From positions 1-54,902 of the forward strand of contig NZ_NIXK01000015.1 of assembly GCF_002763455.1 (NCBI RefSeq): a DNA stretch of 54,902 nt, given 5' to 3'. This DNA is from Lentibacillus sediminis (GTDB lineage Bacteria; Bacillota; Bacilli; Bacillales; Amphibacillaceae). Of the stretch, positions 33,977 to 42,947 are shown piece after piece (the stretch's first letter is position 1; each line of letters begins with the position of its first letter). The translations under genes were made by a program, and so were the position numbers. The notes beneath the pieces are model-generated. The model saw only the letters and a list, made by a program, of their open reading frames with translations, made no database searches and had not been told where the DNA came from.

Positions 33977-34684
33977 ATGAGTGTACATATTGGTGCAGAA
34001 CAGGGAGCTATTGCTGATAAAATTCTATTGCCGGGCGACCCGCTTAGGGCAAAATTTATTGCGGAAAATTTTCTCGAAAATGTCACCCAGTACAATGAAG
34101 TGCGCGGGATGCTCGGGTTCACCGGAACATACAAAGGCGAACGTGTTTCCGTACAGGGCACAGGGATGGGTGTTCCGTCCATTTCAATCTATGTTAATGA
34201 ATTGATCCAAAGCTATGATGTGAAAAAATTAATCCGTGTCGGTACATGTGGCGCCATCCAGAAAGACGTGAAAGTGCGGGACGTCATCCTCGCTCAAGGT
34301 TCCACGACTGATTCGCAGATGAACCGAATGATTTTTGGCGGAATTGACTACGCTCCACTGGCAGATTTTCAGCTAATGAAAAATGCCTATGATGCCGGTG
34401 TTGAAAAAGGATTGAATTTGCGCGTGGGGAATGTCTTCACAAGTGATACATTTTACCGCGACAACGCTCAGGAAGTAAACGAATTGCTGGCCAAATATCA
34501 AGTGCTGGCAGTTGAAATGGAAACCACCGCACTTTACACCTTGGCTGCGAAGTTCGGACGACAGGCGCTGTCGGTGCTGACGGTATCTGATCACATTTTG
34601 ACAGGCGAGGAAACCAGTGCCGAGGAGCGGCAAACGACATTCAATGAGATGATGGAGGTTGCCTTGGAAGCAGCTGTAAAATAA
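33977..34684 (+). CDS. deoD: Purine nucleoside phosphorylase (DeoD type)
   Basis: 235 residues, hexameric trimer-of-dimers family. Phosphate-binding segment [18 protein letters not shown] near residues 18-35 and [16 protein letters not shown] near residues 51-66 are present, with [12 protein letters not shown] near residue 177 contacting ribose and VLTVSDHI near residue 200 holding the catalytic Asp. It cleaves purine (deoxy)nucleosides with phosphate in salvage. Start after AAGGAGGAAGAATAA. Ends at its own hairpin. Confidence 0.97.
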   Translation: MSVHIGAEQGAIADKILLPGDPLRAKFIAENFLENVTQYNEVRGMLGFTGTYKGERVSVQGTGMGVPSISIYVNELIQSYDVKKLIRVGTCGAIQKDVKVRDVILAQGSTTDSQMNRMIFGGIDYAPLADFQLMKNAYDAGVEKGLNLRVGNVFTSDTFYRDNAQEVNELLAKYQVLAVEMETTALYTLAAKFGRQALSVLTVSDHILTGEETSAEERQTTFNEMMEVALEAAVK

Positions 34685-34693
34685 TTTGGTAAT

Positions 34694-34722
34694 AAGCAGT
34701 CCGCTCAAGGGCTGCTTTTTAT
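34694..34722 (+). terminator. Terminator of deoD
   Basis: AAGCAG/CTGCTT stem with a 12-nt loop and TTTT after it. It abuts the BirA operator of the next gene. Confidence 0.7.
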
Positions 34723-34752
34723 TGTCACCCTTATAATATTGATGGTTGACAA
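34722..34752 (+). promoter_or_regulatory. BirA (biotin repressor) operator upstream of bioY
   Basis: TTGTCACCC (34722-34730), 13-nt spacer, GGTTGACAA (34744-34752). The arms are inverted at eight of nine positions and the spacer equals that of the known B. subtilis operator (TTGTTAACC-N13-GGTTAACAA). The right arm contains the promoter -35 hexamer. Confidence 0.88.
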
Positions 34753-34774
34753 TTTATCTCTCTATGATTATTAT
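34746..34774 (+). promoter_or_regulatory. bioY promoter
   Basis: TTGACA (34746-34751) and TATTAT (34769-34774), spacer 17. The -35 box lies within the right half of the BirA operator, so biotinylated BirA would block polymerase directly. Confidence 0.8.
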
Positions 34775-34797
34775 TTTCATAGAGGGGAGAGAGAAGA

Positions 34798-35397
34798 TTG
34801 AAAAGCTTGCGTCCAATTGATTTAACCTATGGTGCCGTTTTCGTCTGCCTGATGGCGATCGGTGCAAATATTACGGTATGGTTCCCGTTTCTTGCGGTAC
34901 CGATCGGAGGCGCATCAGTTCCGTTGTCGCTGCAAACCTTTTTCGCGGTGCTGGCAGGGCTGATGCTTGGCAGGAAACTTGGAACCATTGCCATGATCGC
35001 TTATACATTTGTCGGACTGGCCGGTGTGCCGGTGTTTGCCGGGTTTCATGCAGGTCCGATGGTATTATTACAACCAACGGGCGGCTTCATTATTTCCTTT
35101 ATATTTGTTGCGTTTTTTGTTGGCTGGATTTCGATGAAAAACCAGCAGAGGGCACTCTATCTTTACATAACCGCAGCTTTTACAGGCCTTGTCTTCAATT
35201 ATGGAATCGGGGTTTCGTACATGTATCTGGCCATGAATGGCTGGCTGGAGTTGCCAATCCCGTATACTGCCGCCTGGCTGTCGATGGTTCCGTTTCTTAT
35301 AAAAGATGCCGTGCTCGCTTGTTTGGCCGGCGTGTTTATGATAAATCTGTCCAAGCGTAAAATTGTTATGCGTCAATTGAGTGAAACCGGAGTATAG
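34798..35397 (+). CDS. bioY: Biotin ECF transporter substrate-binding component
   Basis: 199 residues with a TTG start at 34798, preceded by GAGGGGAGAGAGAAGA. It has six hydrophobic helices. The BioY signature appears as VPLSLQTFFAVLAGLMLGRK near residues 41-60 and GFHAGPMVLLQPTGGFIISF near residues 82-101. It captures biotin in the membrane, with energy from an ECF module elsewhere. The BirA operator immediately upstream supports biotin as ligand. Monocistronic in appearance. Confidence 0.96.
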   Translation: MKSLRPIDLTYGAVFVCLMAIGANITVWFPFLAVPIGGASVPLSLQTFFAVLAGLMLGRKLGTIAMIAYTFVGLAGVPVFAGFHAGPMVLLQPTGGFIISFIFVAFFVGWISMKNQQRALYLYITAAFTGLVFNYGIGVSYMYLAMNGWLELPIPYTAAWLSMVPFLIKDAVLACLAGVFMINLSKRKIVMRQLSETGV

Positions 35398-35515
35398 TTG
35401 GTAATTTATTTACTAGAGCATGTTACCAAGTTAATGATGAGAAAGATATCTCTCCATTGGTTCCAGTTCGGCTGGGGTTATTTTTATTTACTCCCAGACT
35501 CAATCTCTTCAATGT

Positions 35516-35542
35516 GAATAATTGTCAAAAAAACAATTATTC
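35516..35542. promoter_or_regulatory. Perfect 10-bp palindrome, operator candidate
   Basis: GAATAATTGT (35516-35525), 7-nt spacer, ACAATTATTC (35533-35542). A partial repeat of the half-site lies just after, and a TTGTCA-N17-TATATC promoter (35554-35582) follows. It does not match Fur, PerR, Rex, LexA or BirA sites that I know. In the 216-nt gap after bioY it is the main feature, along with the TTGGTAA/TTACCAA pair at about 35398-35431. Confidence 0.5.
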
Positions 35543-35613
35543 CAATATTATTGTTGTCAAATAGTTCTGTCTGTGTTATATCATAAAAGTATCAGCGCAG
35601 AGGGAGGAAACAA

Positions 35614-35712
35614 ATGAATATAAATAAGGTTCTCGTATACATCCTGTTGTTTGTCCTTGGAATAATTGTTGGTACATTTTTGCTAAGTCCGTTAGTTGAC
35701 GGCTTGTTTTAG
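35614..35712 (+). CDS. 32-residue membrane peptide
   Basis: The ATG at 35614 follows AGAGGGAGGAAACAA, as strong a ribosome binding site as any in the window. The frame encodes MNINKVLVYILLFVLGIIVG then TFLLSPLVDGLF: a short polar start, one transmembrane helix (about residues 6-26) and a brief tail. It has its own promoter-like sequence and a palindrome upstream and is not part of a longer ORF. The function is unknown; small membrane peptides often regulate transporters or kinases. Confidence 0.7.
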   Translation: MNINKVLVYILLFVLGIIVGTFLLSPLVDGLF

Positions 35713-35962
35713 GGAAGCATTTTCTTTTTCATTAAGTGTATGGTCTTTTAAAATCCTAGCAATTAGAGAACACATCGAACGTTTTATTTCTTGTCGGCTT
35801 ATTTATTGTAGCTAAAGGGAACAGGTTCATATAAGGAAAACAACGGCAGGCTGCATTCATCGAAACATAGCGTTCAGCGAGTCAATGTGATAAAATAACA
35901 TCAAACAAACCGCGACAGGTACGTTTTTAGATGAAGCCCGCAGGAAGGATGTTTGCCCTTTT

Positions 35963-36436
35963 ATGGATCTGTTTTTAAATTTTCCGGTAACCGCTGCTTT
36001 GACGGCAATTGTCTTTGCCCAGGTAGTAAAAATCCCCATTAAAATGCTGATAGCCAGAGAATTTTCACCGAGTCTGGCATTCAGCACGGGCGGCATGCCA
36101 AGCAGTCATTCCGCGGCTGTCACCGCGCTCACCACTGGGATAGGCATTAGTGAAGGAGTCACCTCAAATATCTTCGCCCTCGCCTTTGTCTTCAGCATCA
36201 TCACCATGTTTGACGCCACAGGAGTAAGAAGGCAAGCCGGCGAGCAGGCAGCGGTGCTGAATATGCTGATTAAAGACTTTCAAAGCTTTTTTGATGAAGC
36301 AAAAGATTGGAATAATAAAGAGGAATATCAAAAGCGCAGGGAATTAAAGGAACTGCTTGGACATCAGCCGATTGAAGTGTTTTTCGGCGGATTAACTGGT
36401 GTTGGTATTGCATTTTTTCTCTCGCAATTTTATTAG
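35963..36436 (+). CDS. yuiD: Divergent PAP2-family membrane protein, YuiD type
   Basis: 157 residues, DUF212. It has hydrophobic helices at the N- and C-termini and the PAP2-like motif STGGMPSSHSAAVTALT near residues 41-57, where the SSHS residues correspond to the catalytic region of type 2 phosphatidic acid phosphatases; the other phosphatase motifs are only partly conserved. MFDATGVRRQAGEQA near residue 82 is the second family motif. Integral membrane protein of unknown function. The start follows GGAAGGATG at a somewhat long distance. The preceding 250 nt have no gene. Confidence 0.88.
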   Translation: MDLFLNFPVTAALTAIVFAQVVKIPIKMLIAREFSPSLAFSTGGMPSSHSAAVTALTTGIGISEGVTSNIFALAFVFSIITMFDATGVRRQAGEQAAVLNMLIKDFQSFFDEAKDWNNKEEYQKRRELKELLGHQPIEVFFGGLTGVGIAFFLSQFY

Positions 36437-36447
36437 TATCATACCTA

Positions 36448-36482
36448 GCGCAAGTGCCCTTCCACCAGCACTTGCGCTTTTT
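36448..36482. terminator. Bidirectional terminator between yuiD and the MFS gene
   Basis: AGCGCAAGTGC and GCACTTGCGCT with an 11-nt loop, followed by TTTTTC. Confidence 0.92.
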
Positions 36483-36483
36483 C

Positions 36484-37704
36484 TTATGCATCCGTTACGT
36501 AGCGGTTTCGGCCAGAAAGAGAGCCGAATACAACGACCAGTACGGATATAAAAATCAGCACGCTAATTGGTATGCTCCATGTTCCGGTAATATCGTACAA
36601 ATAACCGATCATCACAGGCCCTATTGCAGCCAATGAATAACCGAGCGACTGTGCCATCCCCGATAATTCCGCAGCCTGCTTTGCAGTACGGGCACGCATC
36701 GCCAAGAAGGTCAGGCAGAGTGGAAACATTCCTCCAAGCGCAACACCAAGAAGCACAATACTGATCAGCATGACTGGAAAAACTTGAGCAAATAACAAAC
36801 AGCTATAGCCCGCGGTTCCGCAAATGCCCAAACCGATGACCAGCCCCCATTGGGAGTGAAATTTGCCTGCCAATACCGGCATTAGGAAGCTAAATGGCAG
36901 GCCAATCAGCTGCAGAACCGAAAGCATCCAGCCAGCCGTCTCCATCGTCACCCCATAGGAAATGAGAATTTCCGGGAGCCAGGAAATCGTTACATAAAAT
37001 AACGTAGACTGAAACCCCATAAAAAGGGCCACTTGCCAGGCAAGCGGCGCACGCCACATGCGGTTGCCGCCTGCTGTAACATAGTTGACGTCTTTCTCTT
37101 CTTTCCCGGTGTTTTTGCGATTAATCACCAGCCAGATCAGCACACCGGCAATCACCGGCAGTCCCCAGACCATCAATCCGAGCTGCCAGCCAAGCCCGGC
37201 ACCACTCGCCAGTGGCACACTCAAGCCCGAAGCAGCTGCCGCAAAGATAGCCATGGATGTGGAGTACACCCCTGTCATCAATTCCGTTCTGTCAGGAAAT
37301 TTTTCCTTAACTACCCCTGGCAGAAGAACATTGGAAATAGCGATACCAAAACCAATCAGCAATGTCCCGAAAAACAAAAGAGCTACTGCGGATTGCGAAC
37401 GAATTACAATGCCAGCGAAAAGCAGCAGCAAGCCCATCAACAGTGCGCGCTCGTTGGACCAGCGATTTGCCAGTCTGGGAGCGACTGGTGACATGATGGC
37501 AAATGCGACCAGCGGCAGACTTGTCAAAATGCCCACACTCCAGTTGGAAAGCCCGAGATCATCACGGATCATGCCGATCAGCGGTCCGACCGATGTGATG
37601 GCGGGACGCAGATTAAATGCCACCACAATAATTCCAGCCAATAACAGGAAAAAATAGATCCGATTACCGTCTTTCCCTGGCATTGCCTGCTGTTTTTCCG
37701 TCAT
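36484..37704 (-). CDS. MFS transporter, CynX/NimT family
   Basis: 406 residues with 12 predicted hydrophobic helices. NLRPAITSVGPLIGMIRDDLG near residues 26-46 is characteristic of the CynX/NimT group, and SPVAPRLANRWSNERALL between helices 2 and 3 is the MFS loop. Members export or import cyanate-like anions, nitroimidazoles or unknown compounds; the substrate cannot be inferred. Start follows GTAGGAGGGACCCAGC. Leftward, downstream of a yuiC terminator, so it is a separate transcript. Confidence 0.9.
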   Translation of the reverse strand: MTEKQQAMPGKDGNRIYFFLLLAGIIVVAFNLRPAITSVGPLIGMIRDDLGLSNWSVGILTSLPLVAFAIMSPVAPRLANRWSNERALLMGLLLLFAGIVIRSQSAVALLFFGTLLIGFGIAISNVLLPGVVKEKFPDRTELMTGVYSTSMAIFAAAASGLSVPLASGAGLGWQLGLMVWGLPVIAGVLIWLVINRKNTGKEEKDVNYVTAGGNRMWRAPLAWQVALFMGFQSTLFYVTISWLPEILISYGVTMETAGWMLSVLQLIGLPFSFLMPVLAGKFHSQWGLVIGLGICGTAGYSCLLFAQVFPVMLISIVLLGVALGGMFPLCLTFLAMRARTAKQAAELSGMAQSLGYSLAAIGPVMIGYLYDITGTWSIPISVLIFISVLVVVFGSLSGRNRYVTDA

Positions 37705-37770
37705 GCTGGGTCCCTCCTACGCTCTCAAAGATTCACTGCCTTCTATCATAGCACAGAAAGAACCATGCAA

Positions 37771-37803
37771 AAAGGAGAGCCCCCTAAATAGGGAACCCTC
37801 CAT
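37771..37803 (-). terminator. Terminator of yuiC
   Basis: Minus-strand GGAGGGTTCCC and GGGGGCTCTCC with TTTTT after it. Confidence 0.82.
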
Positions 37804-37812
37804 TTTCCGTTA

Positions 37813-38502
37813 TTATTCCGTTATATTCTGTCTAAACACTTGCAATGCTTCCGTTTCATTCAGTTCTGTCAATGCTTCTTCTGTCAGGCTGCCGTCTCCC
37901 ATTTCCACAATGTATACCTCAAGCTCTTTTTTTCCCCACTCTGAATACACATCTTCTACCGTTTCGTAGTATAAATCAATGTCGTTGCCGTTAATGGCAC
38001 TACCCTTATCGGCCACAACACCATATCCGTAACCAGGGATGAACATAATAGTTCCGATTGGGTAAACATCTAAATCCGCAGCAATAGTAGAATACAAGTC
38101 TCGCTTCACCTGCACACCGGAAAACGTGATGCCGTACATCGGATGGGATGGTGTTTTACCTGTTGATTCCACCCCGGCTGTGTAACCGGTAGCCATAACC
38201 GTGGCTGAGGGATACTGTTCAAAATTTACCGCTTCATCCAGCGTTTGCGGCCCGTCAATTTCATCACTGGAAATCAAGCGTTCTTTCTCATCCTTAGATT
38301 TTAGCGATTTTTCCTTTATTGCTGTATGTCGAAACTCCGATGAAGGATGAGTGCCATTAGCAGCTGTGCCGCTCACTTCCTCTGTTACCCAAGTCTGGAC
38401 ATCTGCCAGGGAGACATTGGAAATGGAAGTTGCCGTAGCAAGGAATGCCAGGGAAAATAACAGCAGCATCCCCGCTCTTCGAATAAAATTTTTGGTTTTC
38501 AT
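37813..38502 (-). CDS. yuiC: 3D-domain cell-wall protein, YuiC type
   Basis: 229 residues from the ATG at 38502 ([10 protein letters not shown]), after GAGGTGTTATCA. An N-terminal hydrophobic stretch (residues 8-27) is a signal peptide or anchor, followed by a linker. The C-terminal 3D domain carries three Asp motifs: ATGYTAG with [20 protein letters not shown] and NDIDLYY (about residues 106-185). This double-psi barrel is related to MltA lytic transglycosylases and resuscitation-promoting (Sps) proteins, which cleave peptidoglycan. In B. subtilis YuiC is such a muralytic enzyme. Transcribed leftward with yuiB upstream. Confidence 0.93.
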   Translation of the reverse strand: MKTKNFIRRAGMLLLFSLAFLATATSISNVSLADVQTWVTEEVSGTAANGTHPSSEFRHTAIKEKSLKSKDEKERLISSDEIDGPQTLDEAVNFEQYPSATVMATGYTAGVESTGKTPSHPMYGITFSGVQVKRDLYSTIAADLDVYPIGTIMFIPGYGYGVVADKGSAINGNDIDLYYETVEDVYSEWGKKELEVYIVEMGDGSLTEEALTELNETEALQVFRQNITE

Positions 38503-38595
38503 TGATAACACCTCACTGGATGTCATCATTCCCAATCTAGTAAAATTATATTCATCTTTTTTTAAGAATCTTGGTTTGCTGCTATTCTTCCAGCA

Positions 38596-38907
38596 TTAAA
38601 ACATCTGATATCCGTTCTTCCTGAGCATCTTAATCACAATGCCTGACAGAATAGTCCCGGCAAAACCGGAAAGCAATATCGTTATGTCCACTGCCGTGAT
38701 GCTCATCAGCCTCTCCCCTATCGCCGAGAAGGCTTCTCCGGGGCTTGTAAAATAGTTCCATGTAGAAATATTATCGACAATCATAATAACAATAACTGGA
38801 TAAAGCACAGCCATCAGCCATGTCCGACGTAATAGCATATTCAATATAAAAGCGATCCCAAAAAATATCACGAAATATAATATAATCGATACAACTAATT
38901 GAATCAA
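38596..38907 (-). CDS. yuiB: YuiB-like integral membrane protein
   Basis: 103 residues with a TTG start at 38907 (GGAAGGGAGATACTGCG upstream), giving MIQLVVSIILYFVIFFGIAF as the N-terminus, the length and beginning of B. subtilis YuiB; a longer ATG reading has no ribosome binding site. It has three hydrophobic helices. LNMLLRRTWLMAVLYPVIVI is typical of the family. No function is known. It precedes yuiC on the same strand by 93 nt and may share its transcript. Confidence 0.85.
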   Translation of the reverse strand: MIQLVVSIILYFVIFFGIAFILNMLLRRTWLMAVLYPVIVIMIVDNISTWNYFTSPGEAFSAIGERLMSITAVDITILLSGFAGTILSGIVIKMLRKNGYQMF

Positions 38908-39002
38908 CGCAGTATCTCCCTTCCGAACCATGCAACCTACATTCTATAATAAAGAGAAAAGAAAGGGCAAGCTTCCTGTCCGGGGTTTTGCTGGGTATTA
39001 GA

Positions 39003-39032
39003 AAACGATGACTTGGGACAACAAGTCATCGC
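39003..39032 (-). terminator. Terminator of yumB
   Basis: Minus-strand GCGATGACTTG and CAAGTCATCG followed by TTTTC, 12 nt after the yumB stop codon. Confidence 0.88.
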
Positions 39033-39044
39033 TGTTTATCTTGC

Positions 39045-40262
39045 TCAATAAAAAATATTGAATTTGCCTTTCCTCATCAACAGGCGGATACCGCCCAGCT
39101 GCAGCAAATAGCGGTTATCAATGATTTTTTTCATTATCACCGCACTTAAGCCCCGTATTTTCCGGCTGCCGAACAGCTCGCCGACCGCATCATTATGTCC
39201 GAGGGAAGCAACCGTGCCAAGAATTTTGGGCTGAAATTTTTCCGTCTCCCCAGTGGTGATCAGCGACTTGATATTGCGGGCAGCAGTTTTTGCCTGCTGG
39301 ATCGCAATCTGGGCTGTCGGGGGATACGCGTCACCTGTGGATTCATCAAACACGGTGGCACAATCCCCTATGACGAAAATATCATCATAATCCGGACTGC
39401 GCAGATCCTCACGTACCTCCACTTTTCCTCTGTTGGTGGCAAGGCCAGACTGCTCAATAAGTGTATTTGCCCTCACGCCTGCCGCCCAGACGGTTGTGCG
39501 TGTTGGTATTTCGATTTCCTTACCGTCTTTTTCATACATCATGCGGTCTGGCTCACAGGCTGTAATCGCCGCACCGGTAATAAATTCGACCCCGCGGGAT
39601 TCCAGGGAATTCATCGCATAATCTGCCAGCTGCGGATCAAATCCGGAAAGCACCATCGGCGACTTTTCAATATTAACGATTCGCACCAGGGTTTTCTCAA
39701 TATCAAATTTCTCGCAAAGTGCCGGTATCCTGTTTGCCAGCTCCCCCAGAAACTCAATGCCGGTAAATCCGCCGCCTCCAACAACGATATTCAGCCTGGA
39801 CGGATCTGCCTTCTTGCCATGGTGGTATGCGGCAAAATGATACTCCAGATTCTGGTTCAGGAGCCGGGCACTGTTGAGGTCTTCAATCGTAAAGGCATGC
39901 TTATCCAGCCCTGGCACATCAAAAGTGGCCGCTTCAAACCCTAAGCCGACCACCAATATATCATAGCTTAATTCGCTTTTTTCCAATTTGACCTTTTTCT
40001 CCTCAGGTTTGATCCCAACCACTTTTTCCAGTACGATATTTACCTTGTCACGGTCAATCAAGTCATTAATCGGAATCTTGGTCCGTTCATGGGGCAAGGT
40101 GCCTGCCGCATTTTCATGCAGCCAGGTCGTCTGATAATGGTAATCATTTCGGTTTACGAGTGTAATTGTCGCCTCAGATGGCTTGATCGTCTTCTGCAGT
40201 CTGACTGCTGTTATCATGCCGCCATACCCGGCACCCAATATCACAATATTCGGTTTGCTCAT
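39045..40262 (-). CDS. yumB: Type II NADH dehydrogenase-like flavoprotein
   Basis: 405 residues with two Rossmann dinucleotide folds: FAD-binding VILGAGYGGMITAV near residues 6-19 and NADH-binding VVGGGGFTGIEFLGELA near residues 162-178, plus VFVIGDCA near residue 294 closing the FAD site. The C-terminus is long and hydrophobic-basic, which attaches such enzymes to the membrane. It should pass electrons from NADH to menaquinone, linking to the men genes of this window. The upstream ribosome binding site is weak (GGATGTGATG). Divergent from yumC. Confidence 0.92.
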   Translation of the reverse strand: MSKPNIVILGAGYGGMITAVRLQKTIKPSEATITLVNRNDYHYQTTWLHENAAGTLPHERTKIPINDLIDRDKVNIVLEKVVGIKPEEKKVKLEKSELSYDILVVGLGFEAATFDVPGLDKHAFTIEDLNSARLLNQNLEYHFAAYHHGKKADPSRLNIVVGGGGFTGIEFLGELANRIPALCEKFDIEKTLVRIVNIEKSPMVLSGFDPQLADYAMNSLESRGVEFITGAAITACEPDRMMYEKDGKEIEIPTRTTVWAAGVRANTLIEQSGLATNRGKVEVREDLRSPDYDDIFVIGDCATVFDESTGDAYPPTAQIAIQQAKTAARNIKSLITTGETEKFQPKILGTVASLGHNDAVGELFGSRKIRGLSAVIMKKIIDNRYLLQLGGIRLLMRKGKFNIFY

Positions 40263-40522
40263 TTAATCATCACATCCATTCAGCATTCGCCGCAGTCTTT
40301 CTGATATGTAAATATAACCTAACTGTTACATATTTGTAAAATACCCATTCATCATCATAGCGTTTTTTCTCTTGTTTTTCAACCTGTGTGTCAAGGTGCC
40401 TGTCACTTCCCGAATTTTGTCGATTTTTTTTTCCTTATGTGCACCCTCTTCGTACATTTCCGTGCATTTGTGATAATATGGGAGTGGTGTGGTAGCAACG
40501 AGAGAAATGGAGGGACAGTTTC

Positions 40523-41509
40523 TTGGCAGAACAAGTTTATGATGTCACAATTATTGGCGCAGGACCTACCGGGTTGTTCACTGCTTTTTACGGCGGGATG
40601 CGTCAGGCGAGTGTAAAAATTATTGAAAGTTTGCCGCATACCGGGGGGCAGCTGACCGCCCTGTATCCGGAGAAAGATATATATGATATTGCCGGTTTCC
40701 CGAAAGTTGGCGCCCAGGAATTGGTGGACAATCTGGAGGAACAAGCGAATCTTTTTGGCCCGACCATTGTCCTGGAGCAGTCGATAGACCAGGTGGAGCG
40801 GCTGGAAGATGATACGTTCAAGCTTACCTCAAACACAGGGGAAATCCACCGGACGAAAACAATCATCATCACCGCGGGCAACGGCGCGTTTCAGCCAAGG
40901 CGGTTGAATGTCGGGGCCAGCGAGCAGTTTGAAGGGATTAATCTGCATTATCACGTCAAAGATATGAATCAGTACAAAGATCAGCATGTACTTCTCTTGG
41001 GTGGTGGCGATTCGGCAGTCGACTGGGCACTGATGCTTGAGCCGATTGCCAAAAAAGTAACCCTGGTGCACCGGCGGGAGAAGTTCCGCGCGCATGAGCA
41101 CAGTGTAGAAAAACTCCATGCCTCGTCGGTGGAAACACTCACCCCTTTTGTGCCTGCATCGATTACAGCAAGTAACAAAATTGACGCAGTGACCCTGGAA
41201 GAAGTCAAAGGGGACAGAACCATCGAGCTGACCGTTGATTCGGTGCTGTGCAATTATGGCTTCGTTTCCACCCTTGGACCGATAAAGGAATGGGGGCTGG
41301 ATATCGAGAAAAACAGCATTGTTGTCAACAGCAAAATGGAGACAAACATCCGCGGCATCTATGCAGCAGGCGATATTTGTACCTATGAAGGAAAAGTGAA
41401 ACTGATTGCCACTGGTTTCGGCGAAGGGCCAACTGCGATTAATAACGCCAAGCAATACATTGATCCGAAAGCAAGGATTCAGCCGAAGCATTCAACGGCT
41501 ATGTTTTAA
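40523..41509 (+). CDS. yumC: Ferredoxin/flavodoxin-NADP+ reductase
   Basis: 328 residues with a TTG start at 40523 preceded by ATGGAGGGACAG. FAD motif [16 protein letters not shown] near residues 10-25; NADP motif [15 protein letters not shown] near residues 155-169; C-terminal [14 protein letters not shown]. Thioredoxin-reductase-like fold without the CxxC pair. YumC is essential in B. subtilis and supplies reduced ferredoxin or flavodoxin for desaturases, Fe-S assembly and other reactions. The Fe-S assembly genes lying downstream fit this role. About 260 nt separate it from the divergent yumB. Confidence 0.95.
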   Translation: MAEQVYDVTIIGAGPTGLFTAFYGGMRQASVKIIESLPHTGGQLTALYPEKDIYDIAGFPKVGAQELVDNLEEQANLFGPTIVLEQSIDQVERLEDDTFKLTSNTGEIHRTKTIIITAGNGAFQPRRLNVGASEQFEGINLHYHVKDMNQYKDQHVLLLGGGDSAVDWALMLEPIAKKVTLVHRREKFRAHEHSVEKLHASSVETLTPFVPASITASNKIDAVTLEEVKGDRTIELTVDSVLCNYGFVSTLGPIKEWGLDIEKNSIVVNSKMETNIRGIYAAGDICTYEGKVKLIATGFGEGPTAINNAKQYIDPKARIQPKHSTAMF

Positions 41510-41569
41510 TCCGGAAGGCTGTGTGAGCGGAGGATTTACTCGCTGCTACGTTGGTTCCAATTTAAAAAC

Positions 41570-41608
41570 ACAAGAGCCAGCATGCTCATATAGCATCCTG
41601 GCTCTTGT
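41570..41608. terminator. Bidirectional terminator between yumC and the A-type Fe-S gene
   Basis: CAAGAGCCAG...ATGCT with AGCAT...CTGGCTCTTG, a long imperfect stem between convergent stop codons. Confidence 0.85.
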
Positions 41609-41611
41609 TCA

Positions 41612-41968
41612 TTAGCAATCTCCCGGGGTTCCAACTTTATCTTTCGTGCGGAAAGAAGAACCGCAGCCACAGGAGACGATAGCGTTCGGATTTTCGATGG
41701 AAAACCCGCCCCCCATCATATTCTGTTTAAAGTCAATCGTCGTTCCTTCTATAATCGGAATATCCTGGTTATTAAACAAGACCGGGATGCCATTTATTTC
41801 TTCTTCCCTTTGGAGTTCCTCATTCACTTCATATTCAAAGCCCAGCGCGTAAGACAGCCCGCTGCAGCCGCCGCCTTGGATGCCAAAACGCAGGCGCGCA
41901 TCCACCGGTTCGTCAGCCATCATTTCCTTAATCCGATCAACAGCTTTATCTGTCAGTGTAATCACCAT
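41612..41968 (-). CDS. A-type Fe-S carrier (HesB/IscA family)
   Basis: 118 residues, start after AAGGAGGTCGCCCGAT. The three cysteines of A-type carriers are present: GGCSGL (Cys35) and the C-terminal CGCGSSF pair. It transfers Fe-S clusters to target proteins in the cytoplasm. This matches B. subtilis YutM/SufA-like proteins. The reading ends with an extra TPGDC tail. It is followed upstream by dapF, about 93 nt away, on the same strand. Confidence 0.95.
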   Translation of the reverse strand: MVITLTDKAVDRIKEMMADEPVDARLRFGIQGGGCSGLSYALGFEYEVNEELQREEEINGIPVLFNNQDIPIIEGTTIDFKQNMMGGGFSIENPNAIVSCGCGSSFRTKDKVGTPGDC

Positions 41969-42060
41969 ATCGGGCGACCTCCTTCTTTCAAAGGTTATTT
42001 CTTACTCTTTAGTATACAAGCAGAAAGCGATTCATTCAACCAATTGAGCCAGCAGCATAG

Positions 42061-42930
42061 CTAAATCCGTGCCTTCCCGTTGTAAAAAAACGTGCCTGCT
42101 GCGATCACCTCTGCTCCGCCGGTCATCCAGACATCGCCATCCTCACTCCAGTTTATCATTAAATCGCCGCCTGCAAGATGAACGGTAATCGTCTCTCCCT
42201 GCCTGGCATAACCGTTCAGTACAGCAGCAACGGCAGCGGCACAGGCACCGGTTCCGCAAGCCTGTGTCACTCCGGATCCGCGTTCCCATACATGAAAATT
42301 TAATTCCGTTTCCGATACGGCTTCAACAAATTCCACATTCACGCCTTCCGGAAAACGTGCGTCTTTTTCAATCACAGGGCCTAGTTGATAAAGCGGCGCC
42401 TGCTGAATATCGTCCACAAAAAATACGGCATGCGGATTACCCATCGATACGGCAGTGACTTTCATCTGTGCATCTTTTACCGCAAAATCTTCGGCCACTA
42501 CCCTGTTTTTCTCCTCACCAAGCATGGGAATCGCAGATCTTTCAAGCATTGGTGCGCCCATATTAATGGTAATCTCTTCTGCTCTGCCACTCTCACCTTC
42601 AACTTCTGCTGCCACCAGATTGGCTTTGGTTTCAATCTGAAATTTTTCCGTCGCCACCAAACCATGCTCATAGGCGTATTTCGCGGTGCAGCGCAGACCA
42701 TTGCCGCAGGTTTTTCCCTCGGAGCCGTCTTTATTAAAGATGCGCATGCCTACCTCCGCGCGCTTACTTGGCTGAATAAGAATCAGGCCATCCGCACCAA
42801 TCCCTGTGTTTACATCAGCGACAGCCCGCGCCAGATCTGGAAGTATTTCTTCTTCTATTTGAAATTGGAATAAATCGACATAAATATAATTATTTCCCAG
42901 TCCATGCATTTTGATGAAAGGCAGTTCCAT
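42061..42930 (-). CDS. dapF: Diaminopimelate epimerase
   Basis: 289 residues. Two catalytic cysteines are in [10 protein letters not shown] (near residue 75) and [10 protein letters not shown] (near residue 227), the two-base mechanism of this family. It converts LL- to meso-diaminopimelate for peptidoglycan and lysine. [12 protein letters not shown] opens the protein as usual. Start follows ATGAGGATGACAA, a weak site. It is 17 nt from the yuzD-like gene upstream, so they are probably cotranscribed. Confidence 0.97.
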   Translation of the reverse strand: MELPFIKMHGLGNNYIYVDLFQFQIEEEILPDLARAVADVNTGIGADGLILIQPSKRAEVGMRIFNKDGSEGKTCGNGLRCTAKYAYEHGLVATEKFQIETKANLVAAEVEGESGRAEEITINMGAPMLERSAIPMLGEEKNRVVAEDFAVKDAQMKVTAVSMGNPHAVFFVDDIQQAPLYQLGPVIEKDARFPEGVNVEFVEAVSETELNFHVWERGSGVTQACGTGACAAAVAAVLNGYARQGETITVHLAGGDLMINWSEDGDVWMTGGAEVIAAGTFFYNGKARI

Positions 42931-42947
42931 TTGTCATCCTCATTTCT

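Noticed and set aside
39195-39944. A 249-residue open frame on the plus strand
   Set aside because: It is antisense to yumB, whose own frame is clearly the real one.
40133-40150. Fur-like GATAATGGTAATCATTTC
   Set aside because: It lies inside the yumB coding sequence (about codon 40) and not at any promoter, so chance similarity is more likely.
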